From: an uncultured Acidimicrobiales bacterium
GTDB lineage: Bacteria > Actinomycetota > Acidimicrobiia > Acidimicrobiales > CADCTF01
Direction of reading: 5' to 3'
DNA: 57,240 nucleotides
NCBI GenBank assembly: GCA_902805655.1
Contig: CADCTF010000094.1
Span: 1-57,240 of the forward strand
Position numbers and translations under genes: made by a program. Under the pieces are notes generated by a model, which did no database searches, was not told the DNA's origin, and saw only the letters and a list, made by a program, of their open reading frames with translations. Shown in pieces: positions 1 through 8,066 of the stretch; the first letter of the stretch is position 1, and each line of letters starts with the position of its first letter.

Positions 1-81
1 ATCGGCCGCAGCCAGAACGGCCACGAACGCATCGACCCCGTTCGCGCTCAGCGATCGGTTTACGTCTCCATCGTCGGTCAT
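1..81 (-). CDS. Partial unidentified protein, N-terminal 27 residues only
   Basis: An open frame runs leftward from an ATG at 79-81 to the window edge with no stop. The 27 visible residues start MTDDGDVNRSLSANG and continue with an Ala/Val-rich stretch. A GGGAG Shine-Dalgarno-like sequence lies about 8 nt upstream. A consensus-type promoter about 90 bp upstream (168-196) points at this start, which is the main reason to believe the gene. The fragment is too short to assign a family. If the palindrome in its promoter is a LexA box the product would be DNA-damage inducible, but that is inference. Confidence 0.5.
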   Translation of the reverse strand, partial: MTDDGDVNRSLSANGVDAFVAVLAAAD

Positions 82-167
82 GCCGACAGCTCCCTGACGG
101 GGGACCGCCGCAGCGGCCAGTGGACTTCTCGAGGGGACCTGTCGGCCGGTCCCGAGCGCCTGCCGTA

Positions 168-196
168 ATCGTAGCGAACAGATGTTCGTATGTCAA
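168..196 (-). promoter_or_regulatory. Leftward SigA-type promoter with a LexA-like palindrome in the spacer
   Basis: Read on the minus strand, TTGACA (196-191) is followed by a 17-bp spacer and TACGAT (173-168), close to the primary sigma consensus. The spacer contains the perfect palindrome CGAACAGATGTTCG (175-188), which fits GAAC-N4-GTTC, the core of the Gram-positive/actinobacterial LexA box. A repressor bound there would block polymerase. The expected start point is near 161, giving a leader of about 80 nt to the ATG at 81. A TetR-type operator is the main alternative. Confidence 0.6.
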
Positions 197-267
197 GCGA
201 AGTGTGCCGGTCGAGCGCCAGCTACACGGTCCGGCGGCCCCGCCGGCGGCCTGAGTTCTCGGCCTCG

Positions 268-1416
268 CTAGGACCCGTGGCCGAGCATCGCCGCGGCGCC
301 GGCCCAGAAGGACTCGAGGACGCTGCTGCCCTGCGGGCCGCCCAGCTCGACCTGGGTGAGCAGGATGGCGACACTTCCATCGCTCGGCACCGCGTACGCC
401 GAGGTGCCGGTGCCGCCGACCCAGCCGTAGCGGCCCGTCACGTTCCAGGGGTTGCGGACCTCGATGTCGACCCCGCACCCATAGCCCCACGACTGGCCAT
501 CCAGGAACATGCTGTCGGTCGCCCGGATCGCGGGGGTCAGCTGGTCGCAAGTCATGGCCGAGACCAGCTCACGAGGTAGGAGGCCGTCGCCGCCGGCCAG
601 CAGCATCCGATGGAACGCGAGCAGGTCCGCCGCGGTGGACACGTAGCCTCCGGCGCCGGAGGCGAACACAGGCTCCACCCCCCACTGGCCATCCGGACCA
701 TCGACCAGCTCGAGCTCACCGTCGTCGCCGCGGCGGTACGCCGAGGTCACTCGACCCTCGGTGCTCGGCCCGAACGCGAAGCCGCTGTCGGTCATGCCGA
801 GCGGCTGGAAGATGCGTCGATGCACGAACTCGGCGAACGGCTGCCCGCTGGCCCGGGCCACGAGCACGCCGAGGATGTCGAACGCGGTGTTGTAGGTGAA
901 CCCCTCGCCCGGTTGGTGGAGCAGCGGCACCTCCGAGAGGGTGGCCATCCACTCGTCCGGCGGCGGATACGCCTGCGGACGCGGCGGGCCCTGCTGCAGC
1001 CTTTCGAACAGCATCGAGACGACGGGCGCCGAGAAGTCCCCCGGGAACCCGTGTCCGTTCGTCGAGCGCAGCAGGTCGCCCACGGTGATCGACCGATCGG
1101 CCGGCACGGTGTCGTCGATCGGGCCACTGGCGTCGCGCAGCACCCGAGGGTGGGCGAGCTCTGGCAGCAGCTCGTCCACCGGCTCGTCGATCGCCACCGT
1201 CCCGTCGGCCACGAGCAGGAGGACGGCGGCTGCAGTGAAGGGCTTGCCCGCCGATGCGATCCGGAACCGCGAGTCCTCACGCATCGGGGCGCCTCCAACC
1301 GCCAGATCGCCGAGCACGGTCACGTCGACGAGATCGCCGCGAGCCACGACGGCGACGAGCCCGGGGATCGCCCCGGAAGCGACGTGAGGAGCGAGGACAT
1401 CGAGCAAAGCAACCAC
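268..1416 (-). CDS. Serine hydrolase, beta-lactamase class C / esterase EstB type
   Basis: This 382-residue protein is predicted to be a penicillin-binding-protein-like serine esterase or peptidase. The catalytic SxxK tetrad is at residues 55-58 (SAGK), a Tyr-containing YNT motif lies mid-protein, and GGTGTS near the C-terminus matches the third (KTG/HxG-like) box. No clear signal peptide is visible, so a cytoplasmic location is likely. The GTG at 1416 is chosen because it falls 5 nt after the nth stop codon; the reading frame stays open further upstream only as an antisense-like shadow through nth. It probably shares a transcript with nth. The substrate is unknown. A second, unrelated-looking member of this superfamily lies at 12387-13574. 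Confidence 0.82.
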   Translation of the reverse strand: MVALLDVLAPHVASGAIPGLVAVVARGDLVDVTVLGDLAVGGAPMREDSRFRIASAGKPFTAAAVLLLVADGTVAIDEPVDELLPELAHPRVLRDASGPIDDTVPADRSITVGDLLRSTNGHGFPGDFSAPVVSMLFERLQQGPPRPQAYPPPDEWMATLSEVPLLHQPGEGFTYNTAFDILGVLVARASGQPFAEFVHRRIFQPLGMTDSGFAFGPSTEGRVTSAYRRGDDGELELVDGPDGQWGVEPVFASGAGGYVSTAADLLAFHRMLLAGGDGLLPRELVSAMTCDQLTPAIRATDSMFLDGQSWGYGCGVDIEVRNPWNVTGRYGWVGGTGTSAYAVPSDGSVAILLTQVELGGPQGSSVLESFWAGAAAMLGHGS

Positions 1417-1421
1417 CTTTG

Positions 1422-2072
1422 TCAGGCGCGGGAGCTGGGGCAGAAGTCGTTCAGCACGCAGTCCTCGCAGCGGGGCCGGCGGGCGACGCACACCTGGCGG
1501 CCGTGGAGGATGAGCCGCAGGCTGAACAGCCCCCGCTCGGCGGCGGGGATCAAGGCGTTGAGCTCGTGCTCCACCTTCACGGGGTCGGTCTCGCCGGTGA
1601 GGCCCAGGCGCACGCTGAGGCGACCAACGTGGGTGTCGACGGCCAGGCCGGGCAGGCCGAGGGCGACGCTGCGCACCACGTTCGCGGTCTTGCGGCCGAC
1701 GCCCGGCAGGGTGACCAGATCCTCCATGGCCGGCGGCACCTCCCCGTCGAAGCGCTCGACCAGGGCGGTCGCCATGCCGCACAGGCTGCGCGCCTTGGCC
1801 CGGAAGAAGCCGGTGGCGTGGATCAGCTGCTCGAGCTCGACAAGGTCGGCGGCGGCCAGGGCGGCCGGGTCCGGGTAGCGGGCGAACAGCGCCGGGGTGA
1901 CCTTGTTCACGGTGGCGTCGGTGGACTGGGCCGAGAGGATCGTCGCCACCAGGAGCTGGAACGCGTCGTCGTGCACCAGTGCGCACAGCTCGGCGGGCGT
2001 ACCGGGATGCTCGGTGGCGAGGCGCTGGGCGGTCTCACGAGCACGCCCCCTCGGCGAACGGGGTCGGGCCAC
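1422..2072 (-). CDS. nth: Endonuclease III, DNA glycosylase/AP lyase
   Basis: This base-excision repair enzyme removes oxidised pyrimidines and cleaves the abasic site. The 216-residue protein has the helix-hairpin-helix LPGVGRKTA with the catalytic Lys at about residue 128, the catalytic Asp in VDTHVGRL (about 146), and the C-terminal [4Fe-4S] pattern C-x6-C-x2-C-x5-C (about 195-211). Length and motif order are normal for the family. It is divergent from mshD with only 26 bp between start codons, and the downstream serine hydrolase follows after 5 nt. Confidence 0.95.
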   Translation of the reverse strand: MARPRSPRGRARETAQRLATEHPGTPAELCALVHDDAFQLLVATILSAQSTDATVNKVTPALFARYPDPAALAAADLVELEQLIHATGFFRAKARSLCGMATALVERFDGEVPPAMEDLVTLPGVGRKTANVVRSVALGLPGLAVDTHVGRLSVRLGLTGETDPVKVEHELNALIPAAERGLFSLRLILHGRQVCVARRPRCEDCVLNDFCPSSRA

Positions 2073-2084
2073 GACCGCGCACGT

Positions 2085-2098
2085 TACTGTCCGGGGTC
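2085..2098 (+). promoter_or_regulatory. -10 element of mshD, leaderless-type
   Basis: TACTGT (2085-2090) ends 8 nt before the GTG start of mshD, and no Shine-Dalgarno sequence fits in between. The 26-bp gap to nth leaves no room for a usual leader. This is one of a series of similar start sites in the window. Confidence 0.45.
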
Positions 2099-3037
2099 GT
2101 GCACCGACTCGAGGTCCTGCGGTCGCTCCAGCCCGCGGACGTGGCGGCCGTCACCGACCTCCTCGAGGTGGCCGCCGCAGCCGATGGCCACCGCCCGCTC
2201 GGCGAGCACCAGTGGATCGACCTGGTGCTCGGCGGCCGCTCCGGCTTTGCGGGCGTGATCGCCTGGCAGCCCGGGCACCCGCATCCCGTGGGCTACGCCC
2301 AGGTCACGCACGGAAGCGGCAGCTGGGCGATCGAGGTGGTGATCGATCCCCACCACCGCGAGGCCGACGGCATCGCCATCGGCACCGACCTCCTCGCCGG
2401 CACCCTCCGTGTCGTGGCCGGCCAGGGCGGCGGGCATGTGCACCTCTGGGTGCCCAAGCCGACCGAGCTGCACGACCGCATGGCCGCCGCGGTCGGGCTC
2501 CAACGCGGTCGCGACCTGTTGCAGATGCGCCGTCCGCTGCCGGTGCCCGTCGACGGCACGCCCCGGCAGCGCTTGGAGCTGAGAGCGTTCGTGCCCGGGC
2601 AGGACGACGAGCGTTGGCTGGACGTGAACAACCGGGCCTTCTCGTGGCACCCGGAGCAGGGTGGCTGGACCCTCCAGACCCTGAAGGCGCGACAAGCGGA
2701 GGCGTGGTTCGACCCGGACGGCTTCCTCCTCCACGAGCGCGACGGTGTGCTGGCCGGCTTCTGCTGGACCAAGGTCCACGCCGACAACGCGCCGCCCCTC
2801 GGTGAGATCTACGTCATCGCCACCGACCCCGACCACGCCGGCCAGGGACTCGGGCGGGCGCTCGTGCTGGCCGGGCTCGACCACCTCGCCGCCAAGGGCC
2901 TACGGGTGGGGATGCTCTACGTGGACGCGGGCAACGAGCGCGCCGTGCACCTCTACCGCGACCTCGGCTTCGAGGTGGACCACGTCGACCGGGCCTACAC
3001 CGGAGATGTGACCCCGACCGCCGACCCGATCGCGTAG
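2099..3037 (+). CDS. mshD: Mycothiol synthase (cysteinyl-glucosaminyl-inositol acetyltransferase)
   Basis: MshD acetylates Cys-GlcN-Ins with acetyl-CoA, the last step of mycothiol synthesis, making the main low-molecular-weight thiol of actinobacteria. The 312-residue protein shows the tandem GNAT architecture of MshD: a degenerate N-terminal acetyltransferase half and an active C-terminal half with the acetyl-CoA loop [10 protein letters not shown] and the terminal [13 protein letters not shown] segment. GTG at 2099 is chosen because it gives the family's usual N-terminus and follows a -10 element closely; the frame further upstream overlaps nth antisense. The last 43 nt overlap the convergent VIT gene. 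Its presence strongly supports an actinobacterial host. Confidence 0.9.
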   Translation: MHRLEVLRSLQPADVAAVTDLLEVAAAADGHRPLGEHQWIDLVLGGRSGFAGVIAWQPGHPHPVGYAQVTHGSGSWAIEVVIDPHHREADGIAIGTDLLAGTLRVVAGQGGGHVHLWVPKPTELHDRMAAAVGLQRGRDLLQMRRPLPVPVDGTPRQRLELRAFVPGQDDERWLDVNNRAFSWHPEQGGWTLQTLKARQAEAWFDPDGFLLHERDGVLAGFCWTKVHADNAPPLGEIYVIATDPDHAGQGLGRALVLAGLDHLAAKGLRVGMLYVDAGNERAVHLYRDLGFEVDHVDRAYTGDVTPTADPIA

Positions 3038-3738
3038 GGAACTCCGGCCGCAAGCGCTGCGATCAGGGCCTGCCGAGCCCCGCCCCGCACGAGCGATCGG
3101 CCCGTGAACCGGGCCAGCACGCAGCCGATGGCCACGGCCGCAACCATGCCGAGCACGATGGAGGTCACCGTGGCGGCCCCGCCGGCGGCCAGGAACCACG
3201 GCAGCAGCGGCACGGCGGCGCCCACGGAGAAGGAGGCGAACGACGACACGCTGGCGGCGAGCGGCGCGCCCAGCTTCGACGGGTCGATGCCGAGCTCTTC
3301 TCGCGCGTGCGTCTCGAGCGCGAGGTCGGGGTTGCGCATCATGTGCGCGGCCATCTGGTCGGCCACCTCGGCGTCCACGCCGCGGCTGCGGTAGATGTGC
3401 GACAGCTCCCGCCGTTCGTTGTCCGGGCGTCGCTCGAGCTCGATGCGCTCGAGGTCGAGCTCGCGCTCGAGCAGCTCGGACTGCGCCTTCATCGAGACGT
3501 ACTCCCCGGCCGCCATCGAGAACGCTCCCCCGAGGAGGCCGACGATCCCTGCCAGGCGCACCACCGACGGAGCCGGACCAGCGCCGGCGACACCGAGCAC
3601 CAGGGCCATGTTCGACACCAACCCGTCGCTCACTCCGAAGACGGCGGCACGGGCGGCGCCCCCCTGGATGTTGCGGTGATGATGCTCGTGCGGCTGGTCC
3701 CCGCCGAGTGCGGGCGGCGGTGGCGGGGCCGATGCCAT
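2995..3738 (-). CDS. VIT/CCC1-family membrane transporter (Fe/Mn type)
   Basis: This 247-residue membrane protein belongs to the vacuolar iron transporter/CCC1 family, which moves Fe2+ or Mn2+ out of the cytosol. Typical features are the His-rich N-terminus (HEHHH at about 17), the family signature [20 protein letters not shown] in TM1, [17 protein letters not shown] at the TM2 end, then an acidic amphipathic region rich in Glu (about 85-150) that in the family binds metal, followed by three more hydrophobic segments. In bacteria the substrate is uncertain. Its 3' end overlaps mshD by 43 nt. The ATG at 3738 has a TACGGT -10 element 8 nt upstream. Confidence 0.85.
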   Translation of the reverse strand: MASAPPPPPALGGDQPHEHHHRNIQGGAARAAVFGVSDGLVSNMALVLGVAGAGPAPSVVRLAGIVGLLGGAFSMAAGEYVSMKAQSELLERELDLERIELERRPDNERRELSHIYRSRGVDAEVADQMAAHMMRNPDLALETHAREELGIDPSKLGAPLAASVSSFASFSVGAAVPLLPWFLAAGGAATVTSIVLGMVAAVAIGCVLARFTGRSLVRGGARQALIAALAAGVPYAIGSAVGVTSPV

Positions 3739-3778
3739 CGCCGTCCACCGTACCCACCTCTACCCGTAGCCTGGACAT
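3739..3778. promoter_or_regulatory. Divergent leaderless-type promoters of the VIT gene and rlmN
   Basis: In this 40-bp gap the minus strand carries TACGGT (3752-3747), ending 8 nt before the VIT ATG, and the plus strand carries TAGCCT (3767-3772), ending 6 nt before the rlmN GTG. Neither start has a convincing Shine-Dalgarno sequence. Confidence 0.45.
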
Positions 3779-4837
3779 GTGGGAAGCCGCTACGACCTGA
3801 CGCGCGAAGGCCTGGCGACCGTGCTCGACGACGAGCCGCGCTACCGGGCCGACCAGGTCTGGGAGGCGCTGTACCAGCGGGGCGCCGAGCCGGCAGAGAT
3901 GACCAACCTGCCGCAGGCGCTGCGCAGGCACCTCGCCGAGCACCCGGACTTCCGCCCGGCACTGGAGCTGGCGCACCAGTCGATCAGTGACGGCGGCGAG
4001 ACCGCCAAGTGGCTCTGGAGGCTGGCGGACGGCCGCGAGGTGGAGACCGTGCTCATGCACTATCCGGGCCGGTCCACCGTCTGCGTCTCCAGCCAGGCCG
4101 GCTGCGCCATGGCGTGCAGCTTCTGCGCCACGGGGCAGGCGGGCTTCGACCGCAACCTGTCCACCGGCGAGATCGTGGAGCAGGCGGTGCACGCTCGGAG
4201 GGCCGCGGCCGAGGCCGGTCGACGTCTCTCGAACGTGGTCTTCATGGGCATGGGCGAGCCGCTGGCCAACTACGACCGCACCTGGGAGGCCGTCGAGCGC
4301 ATCCATGGCGACCTCGGCCTGTCCGCCCGGCACATCACCGTCTCCACCGTTGGGGTGGTGCCTGGGATCCGTCGCCTGGCCCAGGAGGCGCTGCCCGTGA
4401 CCCTCGCCGTGTCTCTCCACGCGGCCAACGACGACCTCCGTGAGCAGCTGGTGCCGCTCAACCGGCGCTACCCCCTGGCCGAGGTGGAGGCGGCCTGCGC
4501 GGAGTACCTGGCCGCGGGCGGACGGCGGATGAGCATCGAGTGGGCCCTCATCGACGGCGTGAACGACCGCTACTCCGACGCGGCCGAGCTGGCCGCCATC
4601 GCCCGCCGGCTCGGCGCCCACGTGAACCTCATCCCCCTCAACCGCACTCCCGGCTTTCCCACGCTTGGGACGGCCGCCGAGGACGTGCGCACCTTCCGAG
4701 GCTGGCTGACGGCGTTGGACGTGAACGCCACCGTCCGCCGCAACCGCGGGAACGACATCGACGCGGCCTGCGGGCAGCTCCGGGCGACGGTGGGGTCGGG
4801 GCGCCGGACGATACCGGTACGGGCCCTGTCAGACTGA
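3779..4837 (+). CDS. rlmN: 23S rRNA (adenine-2503-C2)-methyltransferase / tRNA A37 C2-methyltransferase
   Basis: RlmN is a radical-SAM enzyme that methylates C2 of A2503 in 23S rRNA and A37 in some tRNAs. The 352-residue protein has the CxxxCxxC cluster motif (C109, C113, C116 in GCAMACSFCATG), the SAM-binding VFMGMGEPLANYD segment, NLIPLNRTPGF, and the conserved C-terminal catalytic Cys (about 331, in DIDAACGQLR) that carries the methyl intermediate. GTG at 3779 is the start because it opens the normal N-terminus; an ATG at 3777 is out of frame. The downstream membrane protein starts 4 nt after the stop. Confidence 0.95.
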   Translation: MGSRYDLTREGLATVLDDEPRYRADQVWEALYQRGAEPAEMTNLPQALRRHLAEHPDFRPALELAHQSISDGGETAKWLWRLADGREVETVLMHYPGRSTVCVSSQAGCAMACSFCATGQAGFDRNLSTGEIVEQAVHARRAAAEAGRRLSNVVFMGMGEPLANYDRTWEAVERIHGDLGLSARHITVSTVGVVPGIRRLAQEALPVTLAVSLHAANDDLREQLVPLNRRYPLAEVEAACAEYLAAGGRRMSIEWALIDGVNDRYSDAAELAAIARRLGAHVNLIPLNRTPGFPTLGTAAEDVRTFRGWLTALDVNATVRRNRGNDIDAACGQLRATVGSGRRTIPVRALSD

Positions 4838-4841
4838 ACGG

Positions 4842-5237
4842 ATGCAGACCCGCCGCTGGGTGAACCAGTCACAGCCCCAGACCCTGGTGATCGGGGTCTT
4901 CCTGCTGTACTTCGAGGCGGTCTCGATCGTGCTGGGCTTCCTGCTGTACGGCCGCATCGGCATCTTCGGCCTCCTGCTCATCGGCGCCCACGTCGCGGCC
5001 GGCTACGGCATCGCCAACGAGCGGAAGTGGGCCTGGCACCTCGGCATCGCGCTGTCCGTGCTCGCGCTGCTGCCGTTCCTCTACCGGGTGCTCCCCTTCC
5101 TCCCGCTACCCACGCTGCTGCGCTCGTTCCTGAGCTACTTCGGTGGCGGCCTGCTGGCCCTGCTCTTCGGTGGCGCCCAGCTGGCGCTGCTGGTGCACCC
5201 CCAGAGCCGCGACCACGGGCGGATCTGGTTCCGCTGA
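4842..5237 (+). CDS. Small four-helix membrane protein of unknown function
   Basis: The 131-residue product is almost entirely hydrophobic, with about four membrane segments (roughly 15-38, 42-58, 65-88 and 98-122) joined by short loops, and a basic C-terminal tail HPQSRDHGRIWFR. I do not recognise the family. It begins 4 nt after rlmN and is followed 23 nt later by an acyl-CoA synthetase, so it is probably co-transcribed with one or both. No catalytic or binding motif is visible. Confidence 0.7.
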   Translation: MQTRRWVNQSQPQTLVIGVFLLYFEAVSIVLGFLLYGRIGIFGLLLIGAHVAAGYGIANERKWAWHLGIALSVLALLPFLYRVLPFLPLPTLLRSFLSYFGGGLLALLFGGAQLALLVHPQSRDHGRIWFR

Positions 5238-5260
5238 AGCGGCGATAGCGTCGGCGGCCG

Positions 5261-6841
5261 GTGAACCGCCCGCCCGCCTTCAACCTCGCCGACCTCTTCG
5301 AGATCGTGGCGGACACCGTGCCCGGCAAGACCGCGGTGGTCGCCCCCCACCGCCGCCTGACCTATGGCGAGCTGGAGGACCGGGCCAACCGCCTCGCCCA
5401 TGTGCTGCGCGACGTGGGTGTGGGAGCCGGCGACCACATCGGGCTGCTTCTGTACAACGACACGGCGTACCTCGAGGCGATGCTGGCCGCGTTCAAGCTG
5501 CGGGCGGTGCCCGTCAACGTCAACTACCGCTACCTCGCCGGCGAGCTGCGGTACCTCCTGGACGACGCCGGCGCCCGGCTCGTGATCCACCAGCCCGAGA
5601 TGACGTCACTCGTCGAAGAGGTGCGCGCCACGCTCGGCGGGCGGCTGACGAGCCTGGCGGTGGGCGAAGCTTACGAAGCACGGCTGGCGGGGGCGGCCCC
5701 GGGCCGGGACTTCCCGTCGCGCTCGGCCGACGACCGCTACGTGCTGTACACCGGAGGCACCACCGGCCCGCCCAAGGGCGTCGTCTGGCGCCACGAGGAC
5801 ATCTTCTTCAGTGCGATGAGCGGCGGGAACCCGGCGGGTGAGCCGATCGAGGAGCCGGACGACCTCCGGGAACGGGCCCGGCGAGGTCGGGTGCGGATGT
5901 TGCCGGCCTCGCCGCTTGCGCACGGGGCCGCGCAGTGGCTGGCCCTCGGCACCTTGCTCAGTGGCGGCACCGTCGTGCTCGCCGGCGGGCGCACCGTGGT
6001 GCCGGAGCGCATCTGGGACACGGTGCAGGCACACGACGTGAGCCTGATGCTGATCATCGGCGACGCCATCGCCCGTCCGCTGCTGGACACCCTGCAGACG
6101 CACCCCGACCGCTGGGACTTGTCGTGCCTGTCCGGGGTCCTGTCCGGCGGCGCCATCCTCTCGGGCACGCTGAAGGACCAGTTCGCCGAGCTGTTGCCCC
6201 ACGCCGTGGTCTCGGATGGCTACGGCGCATCGGAGACCGGTGGTCAGGGCCAGATGCTGGCTACGCCAGGATGCAGCAGCGGGCCGCCGCGGTTCCGGGT
6301 CACCGAGGAGACCGCCGTGCTCGACGACGACCTGCAGCCGGTGACTGCCGGATCCGGAGCCGTGGGCCGCGTCGCTCGACGGGGCCGCATCCCGCTCGGC
6401 TATCACAACGACGACGCCCGTACTGCGGCCACCTTCCCCGTCGTGGACGGCGTCCGGTGGGCCATTCCGGGTGACTTCGGCACGGTCGCCGCCGACGGCG
6501 CCATCGTGCTGTTCGGCCGGGGCTCGGTGTCCATCAACACGGGCGGCGAGAAGGTCTTCCCCGAAGAGGTGGAGGCGGTGCTGAAGGCCCACCCTTCGGT
6601 GTTCGATGCGGTGGTGGTAGGCACTCCCGACGAGCGCTGGGGCCAGCGGGTGACGGCCGTCGTGCAGCCGAGGTCGGCGGACCAACCCCCGACGCTCGAG
6701 GCCCTGCAGGAGCACGGTCGAGCGCACCTCGCCGGGTACAAGCTGCCGCGCGCTCTTGTCATCGTGGACGCGGTGCGCCGCTCGCTGTCGGGCAAGCCCG
6801 ACTACCGGTGGGCCAGCTCGGTGGCCCTCGGTGAGGCCTGA
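5261..6841 (+). CDS. Acyl-CoA synthetase (AMP-forming)
   Basis: An ANL-superfamily adenylating enzyme that activates a carboxylic acid with ATP and transfers it to CoA. The 526-residue protein has the P-loop-like YTGGTTGPPKGVVW motif (about 163-176), the GYGASETGG adenine-binding segment, the GDFGTVAADG hinge region, the NTGGEKVFPEEVE motif and a C-terminal lysine in SGKPDYRW that should be the adenylation lysine. It looks like the actinobacterial FadD-type synthetases used for medium/long-chain or steroid side-chain acids, but the substrate cannot be told. Start GTG 5261 gives the normal N-terminus. A 63-residue zinc-ribbon protein follows after 6 nt. Confidence 0.88.
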   Translation: MNRPPAFNLADLFEIVADTVPGKTAVVAPHRRLTYGELEDRANRLAHVLRDVGVGAGDHIGLLLYNDTAYLEAMLAAFKLRAVPVNVNYRYLAGELRYLLDDAGARLVIHQPEMTSLVEEVRATLGGRLTSLAVGEAYEARLAGAAPGRDFPSRSADDRYVLYTGGTTGPPKGVVWRHEDIFFSAMSGGNPAGEPIEEPDDLRERARRGRVRMLPASPLAHGAAQWLALGTLLSGGTVVLAGGRTVVPERIWDTVQAHDVSLMLIIGDAIARPLLDTLQTHPDRWDLSCLSGVLSGGAILSGTLKDQFAELLPHAVVSDGYGASETGGQGQMLATPGCSSGPPRFRVTEETAVLDDDLQPVTAGSGAVGRVARRGRIPLGYHNDDARTAATFPVVDGVRWAIPGDFGTVAADGAIVLFGRGSVSINTGGEKVFPEEVEAVLKAHPSVFDAVVVGTPDERWGQRVTAVVQPRSADQPPTLEALQEHGRAHLAGYKLPRALVIVDAVRRSLSGKPDYRWASSVALGEA

Positions 6842-6847
6842 GGCGCG

Positions 6848-7039
6848 GTGCCGGGGGACGTCCTCATCCGCGACGTGCTCGAGCTGCTCATCGTCATCGC
6901 CGTCGGTGGCATGGTCGTCTCCGCCATCGGGCGCCTCCGCCGCCGCGAGATCGAGGTCTACCGGTGCCCGGCGTGCGACCGCCCGACCTCACGCGCCTAC
7001 CCGCGCTGCAAGCACTGCGACACGCCGCTCGAGGGATAG
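6848..7039 (+). CDS. Small membrane-anchored zinc-ribbon protein
   Basis: The 63-residue product has one N-terminal hydrophobic helix (about 7-27), a basic RLRRRE junction, then a rubredoxin-like zinc ribbon with CPAC and CKHC pairs (about 40 and 55). Such proteins are common and uncharacterised in actinobacteria; the ribbon would face the cytoplasm if the basic stretch stays inside. It starts 6 nt after the acyl-CoA synthetase, so it is probably in that operon. No function is assigned. Confidence 0.65.
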   Translation: MPGDVLIRDVLELLIVIAVGGMVVSAIGRLRRREIEVYRCPACDRPTSRAYPRCKHCDTPLEG

Positions 7040-7071
7040 CGCCGGCTCGTCCGCAGCCCTCCTGAGAGCGG

Positions 7072-7254
7072 TCAGCCCTCGACGAGGCCGTGGTCGCGGC
7101 ACCATGCGGCCACCGAACCCGGCACGACCACCACCTCGCTGAGCCGCCGGCCGCAGGCTGCGCAGAACCGCTGCGGTCCGTCCGCTCGACCGCACTTCCC
7201 CCGACACTTGTCGACCGTCTGGCCGCACCCGACGCAGTGCACTGGAGCGGCCAT
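7072..7254 (-). CDS. Small Cys-rich (zinc-binding) hypothetical protein
   Basis: The 60-residue ORF encodes eight Cys: CVGC near the N-terminus, CRGKC, then CAAC, and one in WCRDHG, spaced like two zinc-knuckle pairs. It is convergent with the zinc-ribbon gene at 6848-7039 and divergent from the aldo/keto reductase (31 bp to its ATG). The dense Cys pairs and the otherwise unoccupied DNA argue for a real gene, but no family is recognised. Confidence 0.5.
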   Translation of the reverse strand: MAAPVHCVGCGQTVDKCRGKCGRADGPQRFCAACGRRLSEVVVVPGSVAAWCRDHGLVEG

Positions 7255-7273
7255 CGCCCAACCCTACGAGGGG

Positions 7274-7285
7274 TATGGTCCCGCG
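7274..7285 (+). promoter_or_regulatory. -10 element of the aldo/keto reductase, leaderless-type
   Basis: TATGGT (7274-7279) ends 6 nt before the ATG at 7286, and the intervening CCCGCG cannot serve as a ribosome-binding site. Transcription would begin at or next to the start codon. Confidence 0.45.
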
Positions 7286-8062
7286 ATGGAGATCGAAGTC
7301 CAGGGTGTGAAGGTGCCGGCGTTGGGGTTCGGCACGTGGGAGCTGTCAGGTGCCGAGGCCCAGGAAGCCACCCGTCATGCGCTCGAGATCGGCTACCGCC
7401 AGATCGACACCGCCCAGGCCTACCGGAACGAGTCGGAGGTCGGCGCCGCCATCGAGCAGAGCGGCGTGGCCCGGGAGGACATCTTCCTCACCACCAAGAT
7501 CGTTCGCGACTCGCTGGCCCGCGACAAGGTGGGCCCGGCGGTCGACGACAGCCTCCGCCGCCTCCGCACCGACTACGTCGACCTGCTGCTGATCCACTGG
7601 CCGTCGGAGGACATCCCCCTGGCGGAGACGCTCGACGCCATGGCCGGGGTGCAGCAGACCGGCAAGGTCCGCCACCTCGGCGTCAGCAACTTCCGGGCGC
7701 CGCTCCTGCTCGAGGCCATGGAGCGGGTCCGCCTCCTGGCCGATCAGGTGCCCTACCAGCCGGGCCGCACCCAGAACACCCTGCTGGACATCGGCCGCAC
7801 CAGCGACGTGATGATCACTGCGTACTCCCCGCTCCGGGGTGAAGGCATGAAGTCCCCCGTGCTGGCCGACATCGCCGGCTCCCACGCCAAGACGCCCCAG
7901 CAGGTTGCGCTGCGTTGGCTGCTCCAGCAGGACAAGGTCTCGCCGATCCCCCGCTCCAGCAACCCCGTGCACCGCGAGCAGAACTTCGACGTCTTCGACT
8001 TCGAGCTCAGCGCCGAGGAGATGGCCTCGATCGACGCCATCCGGGTCCCGGCCCGCTCCTAG
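7286..8062 (+). CDS. Aldo/keto reductase
   Basis: A 258-residue NADPH-dependent carbonyl reductase of the AKR superfamily. The catalytic tetrad is visible: Asp in IDTAQAY, Tyr in AYRNE, Lys in LTTKI and His in LIHWPS. The cofactor end IPRSSNPVHREQN is the family's phosphate-binding motif. The usual NQxEYHP substrate segment is changed to DQVPYQPGRTQ, so the substrate pocket differs from well-known 2,5-diketo-gluconate reductases. The open frame extends to 7208, but ATG 7286 gives the standard beta-hairpin N-terminus and sits behind a -10 element. It ends 4 nt before the convergent HAD gene. Confidence 0.88.
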   Translation: MEIEVQGVKVPALGFGTWELSGAEAQEATRHALEIGYRQIDTAQAYRNESEVGAAIEQSGVAREDIFLTTKIVRDSLARDKVGPAVDDSLRRLRTDYVDLLLIHWPSEDIPLAETLDAMAGVQQTGKVRHLGVSNFRAPLLLEAMERVRLLADQVPYQPGRTQNTLLDIGRTSDVMITAYSPLRGEGMKSPVLADIAGSHAKTPQQVALRWLLQQDKVSPIPRSSNPVHREQNFDVFDFELSAEEMASIDAIRVPARS

Positions 8063-8066
8063 CCCT

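Noticed and set aside
610-1878. Long plus-strand frames over the serine hydrolase and nth
   Set aside because: They are antisense to two genes with intact catalytic motifs and read as Arg/Gly/Ala-rich low-complexity protein typical of shadow frames in very GC-rich DNA.
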